The notes below the pieces were generated by a model that ran no database searches, had not been told where the DNA came from, and saw nothing but the letters and a program-made list of their open reading frames with translations. From positions 124,001 through 188,000 of the forward strand of contig NZ_UEYQ01000005.1 of the NCBI RefSeq assembly GCF_900492205.1: a stretch of 64,000 bases of DNA. Direction: 5' to 3'. The DNA is from Ciceribacter sp. T2.26MG-112.2. Lineage in GTDB: Bacteria > Pseudomonadota > Alphaproteobacteria > Rhizobiales > Rhizobiaceae. The position numbers and the translations under genes were made by a program. Shown here in pieces: positions 32,338 through 42,300 of the stretch. The first letter of the stretch is position 1. The number at the start of each line of letters is the position of its first letter.

Positions 32338-33971
32338 TCTTCGGGGAGTTCGCCACGCGCGACGCCGAGGGCCTGATCCTCGCCCATGCGGTGAAGCTGC
32401 CCGCCGGGCGCTTGCCGAAGGGGCATGTACTCCGGACGGCAGACGTTACAGCACTCGCCGAGGCCGGCATCGCCAGCGTGATCGCCTGTCGCATTGAGGC
32501 GGGCGATCTCGGCGAGGACGAGGCGGCGGAGCGCTGCGCCTCGGCGATCGATCCGGCCAACCTGCGGCTCACCCCGGCCTCCACCGGCCGCGTCAATTTT
32601 TACGCCAACTGCAACGGGCTGTTCGTCGCCGACAAGGGCCTTGTCGACCGGTTCAACCGCGTCGATCCGGCGATCACGCTCGCCTGTCTCGCCGACCATA
32701 GCGACGTGCGCGACGGCGATCTGGTGGCGACCGTCAAGATCATTCCGCTTGCCGTGTCTGGCGATAGCGTCGAGCGGGCGCGGGCCATCCTGACCGAGGG
32801 TGCCGCCTTCCGGCTCAAGCCCTACCGGCCGCATGCCGTCCAGCTGATCGCCACCGAACTGCCGTCGCTGAAGCCCTCGGTGATGGACAAGACCGCGCGG
32901 GTGCTGGCGCAGCGCCTGGCCCCCTCGTCGAGCGAACTGGTGGCCGAGCAGCGGGTCGCGCATCGGGCCGAGGCGGTTGCTGCGGCGATCGAGAATGCCC
33001 TGCACCGCGTCGATTCCCGGCCGCCGATGATCGTCGTCTTCGGCGCCTCGGCCATGTGCGATGCCGTCGACGTCATCCCCGAATCGATCCGCATGGCCGG
33101 CGGCGTGGTTGATCAGGTGGGGCTTCCCGTCGATCCCGGCAATCTTCTGGTGCTCGGCCATGTCGACGGCGTCCCGGTGATCGGTGCGCCCGGCTGCGCC
33201 CGCTCGCCGAAGGAGAACGGCTTCGACTGGGTTCTGAACCGGCTCCTGGCCGGCGAGACGCCCACATGCGATGAGCTGACGGGCCTGGGGGTCGGAGGGC
33301 TGCTGATGGAAATTCCAAGCCGGCCACTGCCGCGCGAACTGGCAACCGAGGGCGAAAGCCAGCCGCTCAAGGTGGCGACCGTGCTTCTCGCCGCCGGCAG
33401 GTCGAGCCGTATGGGTGAGGGTGGGCGGCATAAGCTGCTGGCCGAGTTCGAGGGCGAGCCGCTCGTGCGCCGCTCGGCGCGGATCGCGCTCGAGGCGGGA
33501 GCCGGCGAGGTCATCGTCGTCACCGGCCATCGCGGCTTCGAGATCGCCGGGAGCCTGAAGGGTCTTGCCGTAGTCTGCGTCGACAATCCCGATTATGCGA
33601 GCGGCATGGCGAGTTCGCTGAAGGCCGGCTTTGCCGTGGCCAATGCTGGCGGCGCCGACGGCGTTCTCGTCATGCTGGCCGACATGCCGGGCGTGTCGGT
33701 CGGCGATCTTCACGCGCTGGTGGCGGCCTTCCGTGCCTCTGGCGGGCGTTCGATTGTGCGTGCAGTCGCCGACGGCAAGCGCGGCAATCCGGTCATCCTG
33801 CCGCGCTCGACCTTCGAGGCGGTGAAATCGCTCGAAGGCGACATCGGCGCCCGGCCGATCATCGAGACCGCCGGCCTGCCGATCGTCGACGTTGAGATCG
33901 GACTTGCGGCGCGGCTCGACGTCGACACACCCGAGGCGGTGATTGCGGCAGGTGGAATTCTGAAGGGGTAG
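32334..33971 (+). CDS. Molybdopterin-binding domain fused to MocA-like nucleotidyltransferase
   Basis: 545 residues. The N-terminal about 340 residues resemble a MoeA/MogA-like molybdopterin-binding region (MIVVFGASAMCDAVDVIPESIRMAGG, then DPGNLLVLGHVDGVPVIGAPGCARSPKENGFD). The C-terminal half is an NTP_transf_3 domain with LLAAGRSSRMG, then HKLLAEFEGEPLVRR and MLADMPG, as in MocA, which makes cytidylylated Mo cofactor for xanthine-dehydrogenase-type enzymes. The fusion would couple cofactor capture with CMP addition. It overlaps the XdhC gene by 4 bases; TfoX follows after 3 bases. Confidence 0.88.
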   Translation: MIFGEFATRDAEGLILAHAVKLPAGRLPKGHVLRTADVTALAEAGIASVIACRIEAGDLGEDEAAERCASAIDPANLRLTPASTGRVNFYANCNGLFVADKGLVDRFNRVDPAITLACLADHSDVRDGDLVATVKIIPLAVSGDSVERARAILTEGAAFRLKPYRPHAVQLIATELPSLKPSVMDKTARVLAQRLAPSSSELVAEQRVAHRAEAVAAAIENALHRVDSRPPMIVVFGASAMCDAVDVIPESIRMAGGVVDQVGLPVDPGNLLVLGHVDGVPVIGAPGCARSPKENGFDWVLNRLLAGETPTCDELTGLGVGGLLMEIPSRPLPRELATEGESQPLKVATVLLAAGRSSRMGEGGRHKLLAEFEGEPLVRRSARIALEAGAGEVIVVTGHRGFEIAGSLKGLAVVCVDNPDYASGMASSLKAGFAVANAGGADGVLVMLADMPGVSVGDLHALVAAFRASGGRSIVRAVADGKRGNPVILPRSTFEAVKSLEGDIGARPIIETAGLPIVDVEIGLAARLDVDTPEAVIAAGGILKG

Positions 33972-33974
33972 GCC

Positions 33975-34367
33975 ATGGACAATGTCGAGATCGAGGAGGT
34001 GTTCTCGTCGCTCGGGCCGGTCGGCATCAAGCGCATGTTCAGCGGCAAGGGCATCTACCACCAGGGCGTCATCATCGCCCTTTATCTGTTCGACGAACTG
34101 ATGCTGAAGGCCGATGTGCAGTCCGCCCCGCAGTTCGAGGCGGCCGGCGCGCGGCAGTGGGTCTACCAGCGCGAGGGAAAGAACCCGGTCGCCATGCCCT
34201 ACTGGTCGGTGCCCGAGGATGCCTATGACGATCCGGATGAGATGGCGAAATGGGTGCGCCTCGCCTTCGAGGCGGGTCTGAGGACCGAAGCCGGAAAGGC
34301 AAGGCCGAAGGGCAAGACTGCCCGCGCATCAGCGAAGATGAGGCAAAAGGGCCCGGGTGAAGGCTGA
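33975..34367 (+). CDS. TfoX/Sxy family protein
   Basis: 130 residues matching the TfoX N-terminal domain: VEIEEVFSSLGPVGIKRMFSGKGIYHQGVIIALY, then a Phe-Glu-x-x-G turn and PYWSVPEDAYDDPDEMAKWV. A Lys/Ala/Arg-rich tail follows (GKARPKGKTARAS). TfoX is a competence regulator in gammaproteobacteria; alphaproteobacterial single-domain forms have no established role. It is the last gene of the operon, three bases after the MocA fusion, and its 3' end overlaps the convergent Nudix gene by 39 bases. Confidence 0.85.
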   Translation: MDNVEIEEVFSSLGPVGIKRMFSGKGIYHQGVIIALYLFDELMLKADVQSAPQFEAAGARQWVYQREGKNPVAMPYWSVPEDAYDDPDEMAKWVRLAFEAGLRTEAGKARPKGKTARASAKMRQKGPGEG

Positions 34368-34736
34368 GAGCGGCTCCGGCAGGGCGTCGAGATCGAACCA
34401 TTCGAGGGCGGAGAGCTTGTCCGGCTCGGTCAGCCACGGTTCGCCGTGAAAGTCCGAGGTCTTGTAGAGCAGCGAGATCCAGTGCTGGCGATCGGCGTCG
34501 ATGATCTGTTCGCTGGTGGTGACGAATTCGATTGCGCCGATGGAAAGTCCGGTCTCTTCCTCGGCCTCGCGGCGGGCTGCCGTCTCCGCCGGCTCCAGGT
34601 GATCCACCTTGCCGCCGACGATGTTCCAGTGGCCTGCTTCAGGCGCCTTCAGCCGACGGCAGAGCAGAAGCTTGCCGTCGCGCAGGATCGCCAACCCGAC
34701 GCCGACACCGGGGAAATCGATGCCGGGCTTGGCCAT
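34329..34736 (-). CDS. Nudix hydrolase
   Basis: 135 residues with a complete Nudix box (G-x5-E-x7-REAEEETGL, starting at GGKVDHLE near residue 42). The N-terminal VGVGLAILRDGKLLLCRRLKAPEAGHWNIVGG strands lead into it. The family hydrolyses nucleoside diphosphates linked to another moiety (X); the substrate cannot be assigned. Its ATG follows the helicase stop directly (TAA then ATG), so it is co-transcribed with the helicase gene. Its end overlaps the convergent TfoX gene. Confidence 0.93.
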   Translation of the reverse strand: MAKPGIDFPGVGVGLAILRDGKLLLCRRLKAPEAGHWNIVGGKVDHLEPAETAARREAEEETGLSIGAIEFVTTSEQIIDADRQHWISLLYKTSDFHGEPWLTEPDKLSALEWFDLDALPEPLSAFTRALLPHLR

Positions 34737-36263
34737 TTAAGACTTCGCGGCGGCGACGATCAACATGAAGGCGGGGATTTCGTCGCCGAAGCCGACCGGT
34801 GTCGGGCCGTCGTCATGATCGCGATAATGGCTGCGGCGGCGTTCGCGCTGGTCGTCATTGGCCGGGTTCGGCCGTGCATTGCGGTTTCCGGGGTTCGGCC
34901 GCCTGTCAGCCTTGCGCTCGCTGTTCACTGGTTCGGTCCTTACCGGTTCGATGACTTCTTCGATTTCACGGGCCTTGGCAGGCTCTGCCTCGCGTGCCTT
35001 GACGGGCTCGGCCGGTGCCTCGGAACGGCGACCGCCGCGGCGCTCACGTCCCCGGTCCTTATCCTTGTCCTTGTCGCGCGATCCGCGCCGGCCACGACCC
35101 TCGTCCTGGCCTTCCGCCATGGCGGGCAGCGAGGAGAGATCGCCGTCGAGCCATTCGATCTTCTGGCCGATCAGCTTTTCGATGGCGTCGAGATATTTGG
35201 TGTCCGACTTGGAGACCAGCGTGAAGGCTGCGCCCGAGCGCCCGGCGCGGCCGGTACGGCCGATGCGGTGGACATAGTCCTCGGCATGGATCGGGATGTC
35301 GAAGTTGAAGACGTGGCTGACGTCGGGAATGTCGAGACCGCGCGCGGCGACGTCGGAGGCGACGAGCAGGGTGATCTGGTTGTCCTTGAAGCCCGCCAGC
35401 ATGTTGGTGCGCGAGCGCTGGTCCATGTCGCCATGCAGGGCGCCGACGGAGAAGCCGTGCCGTTCCAGCGAACGGAACAGGTCGGCGACATCCTTCTTGC
35501 GGTTGCAGAAGATGATGCCGTTCTTCAGGTCTTCCTGGGCGCGGATCAGGTCGCGCAGGCGCGAACGCTTCTCGTAGTCCTTGTTGTGGACGGCGACGAG
35601 GCGCTGCGTCACGGTCTTGGCGGTCGATGCGGGAAGAGAGACTTCGACCCGTTCCGGGTTCTGCAGGAAACGGTCGGCCAGCTTCTGGATCTCCGGCGGC
35701 ATGGTGGCCGAGAAGAACAGCGTCTGGCGGGTGAACGGGATCATCTTGGCGATTCGCTCGATGTCCGGGATGAAGCCCATGTCGAGCATGCGGTCGGCTT
35801 CGTCGATGACGAGGATCTCGACACCGGTCATCAGCAGCTTGCCGCGTTCGCAATGGTCGAGCAGGCGGCCGGGCGTGCAGATCAGCACGTCGGCGCCACG
35901 TTCGAGCTTGCGGTTCTGTTCTTCGAAGGAGACGCCGCCGATCAGCAGCGCGACGTTCAGCTTGTGGTTCTTGCCGTATTTCTCGAAGTTCTCGGCGACC
36001 TGGGCGGCCAGTTCGCGCGTCGGCTCGAGAATCAGCGTGCGCGGCATGCGGGCGCGGGCGCGGCCGTTTTCGAGCAGGGTCAGCATGGGCAGTACGAAGG
36101 ATGCGGTCTTGCCCGTGCCGGTCTGCGCGATGCCGCAGATGTCGCGGCGCTGCAGGGCAAACGGGATGGCGCCAGCCTGGATCGGCGTCGGCACGGTGTA
36201 GCCGGCGTCGGTGACGGCTGAAAGTACTTTTTGGCTCAGGCCAAGGTCAGAAAATGTGGTCAA
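34737..36263 (-). CDS. DEAD-box ATP-dependent RNA helicase
   Basis: 508 residues. All DEAD-box motifs are present: Q-motif (PTPIQ), Walker A AQTGTGKT, PTRELA, DEAD at the VIDEADRMLDMGF block, SAT, ARGLDIP and HRIGRTGRAGR. After about residue 385 comes a low-complexity, charged tail rich in Arg, Glu, Asp and Lys (RDKDKDKDRGRERRGG and later RKADRRP), typical of RhlE-type cold or ribosome-assembly helicases. The Nudix gene follows without a gap. Confidence 0.93.
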   Translation of the reverse strand: MTTFSDLGLSQKVLSAVTDAGYTVPTPIQAGAIPFALQRRDICGIAQTGTGKTASFVLPMLTLLENGRARARMPRTLILEPTRELAAQVAENFEKYGKNHKLNVALLIGGVSFEEQNRKLERGADVLICTPGRLLDHCERGKLLMTGVEILVIDEADRMLDMGFIPDIERIAKMIPFTRQTLFFSATMPPEIQKLADRFLQNPERVEVSLPASTAKTVTQRLVAVHNKDYEKRSRLRDLIRAQEDLKNGIIFCNRKKDVADLFRSLERHGFSVGALHGDMDQRSRTNMLAGFKDNQITLLVASDVAARGLDIPDVSHVFNFDIPIHAEDYVHRIGRTGRAGRSGAAFTLVSKSDTKYLDAIEKLIGQKIEWLDGDLSSLPAMAEGQDEGRGRRGSRDKDKDKDRGRERRGGRRSEAPAEPVKAREAEPAKAREIEEVIEPVRTEPVNSERKADRRPNPGNRNARPNPANDDQRERRRSHYRDHDDGPTPVGFGDEIPAFMLIVAAAKS

Positions 36264-36483
36264 AGGGGAATCTATTCCGTTCCGGTTCTTGCGAACGCAA
36301 TTGAGACGCCCGTGACGCGGGCGCTAACGTCAGCGCGGGATAGTGCCAAATTGCTCGAAAGTCAAGGAAACTGCCGGATTTGCAGTAACAAAGGGTGAAT
36401 ATTCGGACCAACTATCGAGATTGGGGACCCTCATCACGATCCTGTTCACGATTTGCTGGTTGCCGACGACCACCGGGGCGCGG

Positions 36484-36527
36484 GAAGGCCGGCCCGGAGG
36501 CACGGCTCCCATCGGGCCGTGGCCTTC
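36484..36527 (-). terminator. Hairpin after the M23 peptidase gene
   Basis: GAAGGCC-GGCCCG (36484-36496) pairs with CGGGCC (36513-36518) and, after a 2-base bulge, GGCCTTC (36521-36527): 13 bp in all, 28 bases past the peptidase stop. No T-tract. The rest of the 291-base interval to the helicase gene has nothing I can support. Confidence 0.45.
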
Positions 36528-36554
36528 AGAGAGGCTTCGCTCCGGTGACGGGGC

Positions 36555-37844
36555 TCAATTGATGAGTGTCGTGAGTTTCATGCCGGCATTGAGGAAGTGC
36601 ATGGGGTCGACCGCCTCGCCGTTGCGACGGACTTCGTAGTGCAGATGCGGGCCGGTCGAGCGTCCTGTATTGCCCGACAGGCCGATCGTGTCACCACTCG
36701 CCACCTCGTCGCCGACCTTGACCAGCACGCGCGACATATGGCCGTAGCGCGTCGTCAGGCCCAGCCCGTGATCGATCTCGACCATGTTGCCATAGCCGCC
36801 GGCAGGACCGGCAGCGATGACCTTGCCGGCGCCGCTGCTCCTGATTTCGCCGCCGATCGGTGAACGGAAATCGATCCCGGCATGCATGGCAAGGCCGCCG
36901 AGGAAGGGATCGGGTCGGTTGCCGAAGCGGCTGGTGATGTCCTTTCCGGGGGCCGGATTGGCGAAGGGGAGCCGTTTCGCCGTATCGCGCATCGTCTCCA
37001 GCCGTGTCAGTGCCGCGTCGAGGTCGTTGAGCGAGGCGTTGAACGGTTCGGAGGACTGCGGCGCCACATAGGGGCCGCCGATCGCACCCGGGGAAGGGGA
37101 GAGCTTTTCGTCGTCCAGCGGTATGCCGTTGCGCAGCAATATGCCGGAAATCTGCTCGGCGGTTTCGGTCGCGCCGCTCGTCAGGCGTTGAATGCGATCG
37201 ATCTGGTCCTGCTCTATGTCCTTGAGCGAAAGCGTCATATGCGAAAAGAGGCGGTCGGCGCGATCGGCGACCGTGTCGGTCAGCGGGACAAAGCCGAGCG
37301 CGGTCGTTTTCTGTGGGGCGGCTGGGGCATTTTGCCCAAGCAATGTGCCGATCGCTTCGATCCCGCCCGTGACGCGGGCCTGCTTGTTCTGCGCGCCCGG
37401 CCGCACCGTCGGCATAGGCCCGGCTTCCGGCAGTTCTCCGACAGCCTCGGCCCGATCGAGGAGCGCATCCAGTCGACCATGCCGGGAGGCCAGCGCCACC
37501 TGTTGTTCGAGCAGTTTTTCCACCTTCTCCTCGACCACCTGCTGGTCGAGCAACTGGCGCGACGTGACGCGGTCAACCTGGGCGCGCAGTGCTGCGATCC
37601 GGTCTTCGTATTCGTGCTGCATTCGGGCCTGACGGGCCATCGAGCCGCCGATCAGATTGTCGCGAAAGACGAGGTAGGTGGTAGCGCCGAGATAGCCGAT
37701 CGCCATGACCCCGGCAAAACAGAAGGCAAGTGCGGCCATCCAGGGGCGGATCGTCATGTGGCGGATCTTGTCGCCGCTTGCCAGGATGACGATATGCTCT
37801 TGCCGCCGCTTCCCGAAGACCTGATTTGCTGTCTTGCCCGCCAC
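36555..37844 (-). CDS. M23 family peptidase (LytM-type) with membrane anchor and coiled coil
   Basis: 429 residues. A short cytoplasmic N-terminus is followed by one membrane helix (MAALAFCFAGVMAIGYLGATTYLVF, about 34-58) and a periplasmic coiled coil (about 75-140). The C-terminal LytM domain carries the metal ligands: HAGIDF (H, D), then HGLGLTTRYGHMSRV, and HLHYEV. The intact zinc set suggests an active endopeptidase on peptidoglycan crosslinks. The DUF5930-like N-terminal layout is common in Rhizobiales, where envelope growth is polar. Start at 37844 may be preceded by alternative ATGs, but this start gives the standard TM position. Confidence 0.88.
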   Translation of the reverse strand: MAGKTANQVFGKRRQEHIVILASGDKIRHMTIRPWMAALAFCFAGVMAIGYLGATTYLVFRDNLIGGSMARQARMQHEYEDRIAALRAQVDRVTSRQLLDQQVVEEKVEKLLEQQVALASRHGRLDALLDRAEAVGELPEAGPMPTVRPGAQNKQARVTGGIEAIGTLLGQNAPAAPQKTTALGFVPLTDTVADRADRLFSHMTLSLKDIEQDQIDRIQRLTSGATETAEQISGILLRNGIPLDDEKLSPSPGAIGGPYVAPQSSEPFNASLNDLDAALTRLETMRDTAKRLPFANPAPGKDITSRFGNRPDPFLGGLAMHAGIDFRSPIGGEIRSSGAGKVIAAGPAGGYGNMVEIDHGLGLTTRYGHMSRVLVKVGDEVASGDTIGLSGNTGRSTGPHLHYEVRRNGEAVDPMHFLNAGMKLTTLIN

Positions 37845-37949
37845 CGCTGTCTCCCATTCCGCCTCGGCCGTATCCGGTGTGAGACTTGGGATGATTACAC
37901 ATGATTAAGGTTAACAACGGCTGAATTCCCTGCGGCGGGCGCCGTGACG

Positions 37950-38780
37950 TCAGCTGTTCGTCGAGGTCAGGGATCGGTAGAAGGAGGGCGTCAAGCCGGC
38001 TTCGGCGCGGGCGACATCGTTGAACGGGGCCTTGAGCGCACCGCGGAAATTGGCCCTCACCAGCGCCTTGAAAGTCGCTGCCGGGTCCTTCTTCTCGCGC
38101 GCGCAGAGGAAGCGGAACCATTTGGCGCCGACGGCGACATGGCCTTTCTCGTCCTCGTAGATCACCTTCAACACGTCGGCGCTCTCAATGTCACCGGTTT
38201 CGCGCATCTTGTCCTGTAGCGAGGGGGTCACGTCGAGACCGCGGGCTTCGAGAATCAGGGGAACCACGGCCAGCCGCGCCGTCAGGTCGTTGCGCGTCGA
38301 ATGGGCCGCCTGCCACAGTCCGTCATGGGCCGGCATGTCTCCATAGTCGGCACCGAGGGCTCTTAAGCGATCGCGCACCATGCGAAAATGCTTGGCCTCC
38401 TCGAAGGCGACGCGCATCCAGCCGTCGAAGAAGGAATGGGGCACCGGCTCCGAGGCGAACCGCGCGACGATGTCGAGTGCCAGGTCCACGGCATTGAGCT
38501 CGATATGGGCCAGTGCGTGCAGCATGGCTATGCGTCCGGCAAGTGTGTGCAGCGACCGCTTTTCCGTGGCTTTTGGCGGAACGAGCACCGGCCTTGCCGG
38601 CCGGCCGGGTCGCTCCGGCAGGTCCGGATCGAGAGGCGAGCGTAGCGACAACCGCCGTTCGTGCCAGCGCCGCGCAGTCTGCTGCGCCAGGTCGGTCTTT
38701 TCGTCTAGATCGGCGCTCAAGATCGCCATCGTTGCGCCGCCGCGCAAGGTTGCGATTCGCAGCGGGTCGGATGCGGCCAT
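37950..38780 (-). CDS. DUF455 ferritin-like protein
   Basis: 276 residues of the DUF455 family, a ferritin-like four-helix bundle. Di-iron-type ligands are visible: HIELNAVDLALD, AFEEAKHFRMV (ExxxH) and YEDEKGHVAVG (ExxxH). The family is often annotated as a tRNA-hydroxylase relative or ferritin-like protein; its reaction is not known. Its ATG shares one base with the bcp stop (TGATG at 38782-38778), so translation of the two is coupled. The pairing with a peroxiredoxin suggests a redox or iron link. Confidence 0.87.
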   Translation of the reverse strand: MAASDPLRIATLRGGATMAILSADLDEKTDLAQQTARRWHERRLSLRSPLDPDLPERPGRPARPVLVPPKATEKRSLHTLAGRIAMLHALAHIELNAVDLALDIVARFASEPVPHSFFDGWMRVAFEEAKHFRMVRDRLRALGADYGDMPAHDGLWQAAHSTRNDLTARLAVVPLILEARGLDVTPSLQDKMRETGDIESADVLKVIYEDEKGHVAVGAKWFRFLCAREKKDPAATFKALVRANFRGALKAPFNDVARAEAGLTPSFYRSLTSTNS

Positions 38781-39247
38781 CAGAGAGACTGCGCCGCTTT
38801 CAGGACTGCTTCCGCGTGGCCGGCGACCTTGACCTTGCGCCACACCGCTGCCACGCGCCCATCGCGGTCGATCAAAAAGGTGGAACGCTCGACGCCCATG
38901 TAGGTCCGGCCATACATGCTCTTTTCTTTCCAGACCCCATAGACGGAGAGGACCGTTTTTTCCTCATCGGAGGCCAGGATCACCGACAGGTCGTGCTTGG
39001 CGACGAACTTGTCGTGGCTCTTGACCGGATCCGGCGACAGGCCGATCACCTTGGCGTCCACCTTGGCGAATTCGTCGGCCAAAGCGCTGAATGCCAGCGC
39101 CTCGGTCGTGCAGCCGCTGGTATCGTCCTTCGGGTAGAAATAGAGCACGACGGGCGATCCGCGCATCTCGGCGAGCGAAACCGTGCCGCCGCCGTCGCGG
39201 GGAAGGGTGAAATCCGGAGCCATGTCGCCCGCTGTCAAATCTGCCAT
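38780..39247 (-). CDS. bcp: Peroxiredoxin, Bcp/PrxQ type
   Basis: 155 residues. The thioredoxin-like peroxidase fold is seen in APDFTLPRDGGGTVSLAEMRG, then VVLYFYPKDDTSGCTTEALAF with peroxidatic C46 (consensus PGCT is SGCT here). No second Cys exists anywhere in the chain, so the usual resolving Cys four or five residues later is missing. It must be resolved by an outside thiol. The ATG at 39247 has AAAGG upstream; the frame to 39373 is not used. It is divergent from the AsmA-like gene. Confidence 0.93.
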   Translation of the reverse strand: MADLTAGDMAPDFTLPRDGGGTVSLAEMRGSPVVLYFYPKDDTSGCTTEALAFSALADEFAKVDAKVIGLSPDPVKSHDKFVAKHDLSVILASDEEKTVLSVYGVWKEKSMYGRTYMGVERSTFLIDRDGRVAAVWRKVKVAGHAEAVLKAAQSL

Positions 39248-39371
39248 GGGATAACCTTTCTTTTGCCCGCTTTGTGGATGATTGTCGTCGCACTCGATAT
39301 ATAGTCCGCGACGCAGTCGTCCACGCGCGACTGTGATAACGGCATCGATCGACGGAGACAATCGCCGGCAC

Positions 39372-42300
39372 ATGGGAGAAATCCGGGGCGAAAAGGTGCG
39401 GTTTCGCAGGCAAGACTTCGTGGCCTTGCACGAACTTCCGTCTTCGCTCGTCGATGACCCTTTGATCGTTCATTGCCCGCCGCGGTCGAACCTGGCCCGC
39501 CGCCTGCTACGCTACATCGTCGGCATTGTCGGGATCGTCCTCCTCATTGGTGGCGGCGTCTTTGCCGTGATCGAGAGCGGAACGCTCGACACGGCGCTTT
39601 CCAACGGCGCACGCACGGTTCTCAATGCCGCTGTCGCGCCGGGCTTTCGGGCCGAGATCGGCGAGACGGCGATCCGCTTTTCCGACAGTTTTCAGCTGGC
39701 GGTCGAGGCCCGCAATGTCGCGATCGTGCCCGAGGGCGGCAAGAGTCCGCTGGCGCTGACGCAGTCGGTCAACATGGTGCTCGATCCGATCGCGCTTCTC
39801 GGCGGCGATTTCAAGGTCAGGGAGATCGTGACCGAAGGGGTGGCGCTCGACGCCCGCCTGCTGCCGGCCGGTCCGCCGATCGATCTGGCGAATCTTCGCA
39901 TCGACAGCATTCCAGCCTTTCTCGACCGCGCCTTCGTGCAGCTCGATCAGATTCAGGCCTTTATCGCCAAGGGCGGCCTAGATCGCATGCGGATCGGCGG
40001 GCTCGAAGTCTCGACCACCGGGGTCAGCGGCCGTCCGCTGGTGATTGCGGTCGATGACCTCGCCATGGAGCGCGGCGCCGATGATTCGCTTTCCTTTTTC
40101 GGCGCGGTCTCGGTGAATGGACAGCAAACCGAAATCTCAGCCCTGACCGCCAATACCGGCGGCAAGGCGCAGTCGCTTACGCTGAGGCTTGCGGATGTGC
40201 GCCTGACGCCATTCCTGCTGCGGCGCGGCGCGACGGGCAATCCGCGCCAGGGTCTCGACGGTTCGGCCGAGGTTTCGATATCGGCGAAACGGGCAAGCGA
40301 GGGGCAGAAGCCGTCGGTCAACATGATTGCCGAGATTGCCGGCGCAACGATCTATTCGGATGGTATCGGCCAGGAGTTGACGCGGGCGCGTCTCAACTTC
40401 GGCTATGATTTCGCCAAGGACACACTTGAGCTTTCGTCCTCGCAGGCCGAATTCGGGCCCATGTCCCTGCCGCTTTCCGGTGGATTGATCGATCTCGACC
40501 GGTTGCCCGGCAACACCAAGGCCGGAAAGGGCTTCGGGATCGATTTGCTGGTGAGCGAGGGGCGGGCCGATGTGCCGTCTGCGGGCGAGGCGCCATTCCC
40601 GTTTTCGCTGAAGGCGTTCGGTCACTATCTCCTGGAGGAGAAGGAACTCAAGTTCGAGACCTTCACCGTGCAGACGCCGTCCGGCACGATGGACGCCTCG
40701 CTTGCCGTCCGGTTCGTCGGTACCGGTCCCGAAGTTCGGTTTGATGCGCTGATCCGTAACATGAAGACGGCGGTGGTCAAGCAGCTCTGGCCCTACTGGA
40801 TCGCCGAAAAGCCACGTCGCTGGGTGCTGGCAAATATCTTCGGCGGTACGATCACCAACGGACAGATCTCGGTCTTCATCCCGCAGGACCGCCTGACGGT
40901 CGAACCCAAGCCGCTGCGTCTCGACGAGAACGAACTGCGCGTCAGCTTCGACATTGTCGATGCTCGGATGAACGTCACCGGCGAGATCCCCCCACTGCGC
41001 GATACCTCGGCGCATTTCGACCTGTCGGGTCGCAAGGTGGTCACCAGCATCCGCTCGGCCACATCCTATTTTCCGTCGGGCCGGATGGTGACCGTGGAGA
41101 AGGGCCAACTCGCGCTCGAGGACATTTATCACAAGCCGTTGATGGCGGACATCGAGATCGCGGTATCCGGCGCGGCCGATGCCGTGGCGGAGCTGGTTTC
41201 GTTCAAGCCGATCCGGGCGCTCGAGCGCGCCGGTTTTGCCGTCGAGGATTTCTCCGGCAAGGTGAGCGGCGTGGCGAAGGTGCGCCTGGGCCTGATCTCG
41301 GACCAGCATCCACCCGATCCGGTCTGGGAGGCGCATCTCGACCTTGCGGATGTCGACGTGACCAAGCCCTATTCGGGCCGCACCATCAGCGATCTCGAGG
41401 GCAAGCTCGATGTTGATCCGCGGGCCGCACGGTTGAACGCCAAGGCGAAGATCGATGGCGTGCCGATGGACCTGGAGGTGACCGAGCCGGTCGAGAAGAC
41501 CGACCCGGTGGCGCGCGAGCGCGTCGTCAGGCTGCGACTCGACAATGAGGAACGGCGAAAGTTCGTACCCGGACTCGACGATCTGGTCGACGGCCCGATC
41601 ACCGTCGAGCTTACGCGCATCGACGACGAGCGCCAGGCGGCGGTGATAGACCTGACATCGGCAAGCCTGACCGTGCCTTGGATCGGCTGGTCGAAGGGGC
41701 AGGGAATAGCCGCCAAGGCGAGTTTCGAGGCGCTGGAAGGCGAAACACAGACGGCCATCGAGAATTTCGTTCTCGACGGAGAGGGTTTCGGCGCGACCGG
41801 CAAGCTTGCGGTCGGCAAGCAAGGGCTGGTTTCGGCTGATCTCAGCCGGATGCGCCTTGCGCCCGGCGACGATTATGCGCTTGCCATTCGGCAGAACAAG
41901 GGGGGCTATGACGTCTCGGTCTCGGGGAAGTCGGCGGATGTCCGCTCGCTGATTGTCGCGCTCAAATCGCCGGGGGACGGGCCGGGCAGCGGCGGAGATG
42001 AAAAGCCGCTCTCGGTACAGGTCAAGGGTCGACTGGACCGCGTGGTCGGATTTGGCGACGAGGTGCTTTCCGGCGTATCGATCCTATACGGTTCACGCGG
42101 TGGCAAGACGACGGCGCTCGACGTATCGGGTGTCACCGACAGCCGCCAGGCCGTGGTGGCCAAGATGCGCCGCCCCGGGGAACTCAGCGAGCTGTCGGTC
42201 ACCAGCAGCGATGCCGGCGCGCTGGCGCGTTTCATCAACCTCTACAACCGGATGATCGGCGGACTGATGAACCTCAAGCTCTCTCAGGCCGCCAATGGCA

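Noticed and set aside
36330-36512. 60-codon minus-strand ORF between helicase and M23 peptidase genes
   Set aside because: No Shine-Dalgarno, no recognisable feature, and it overlaps the hairpin that follows the peptidase gene.
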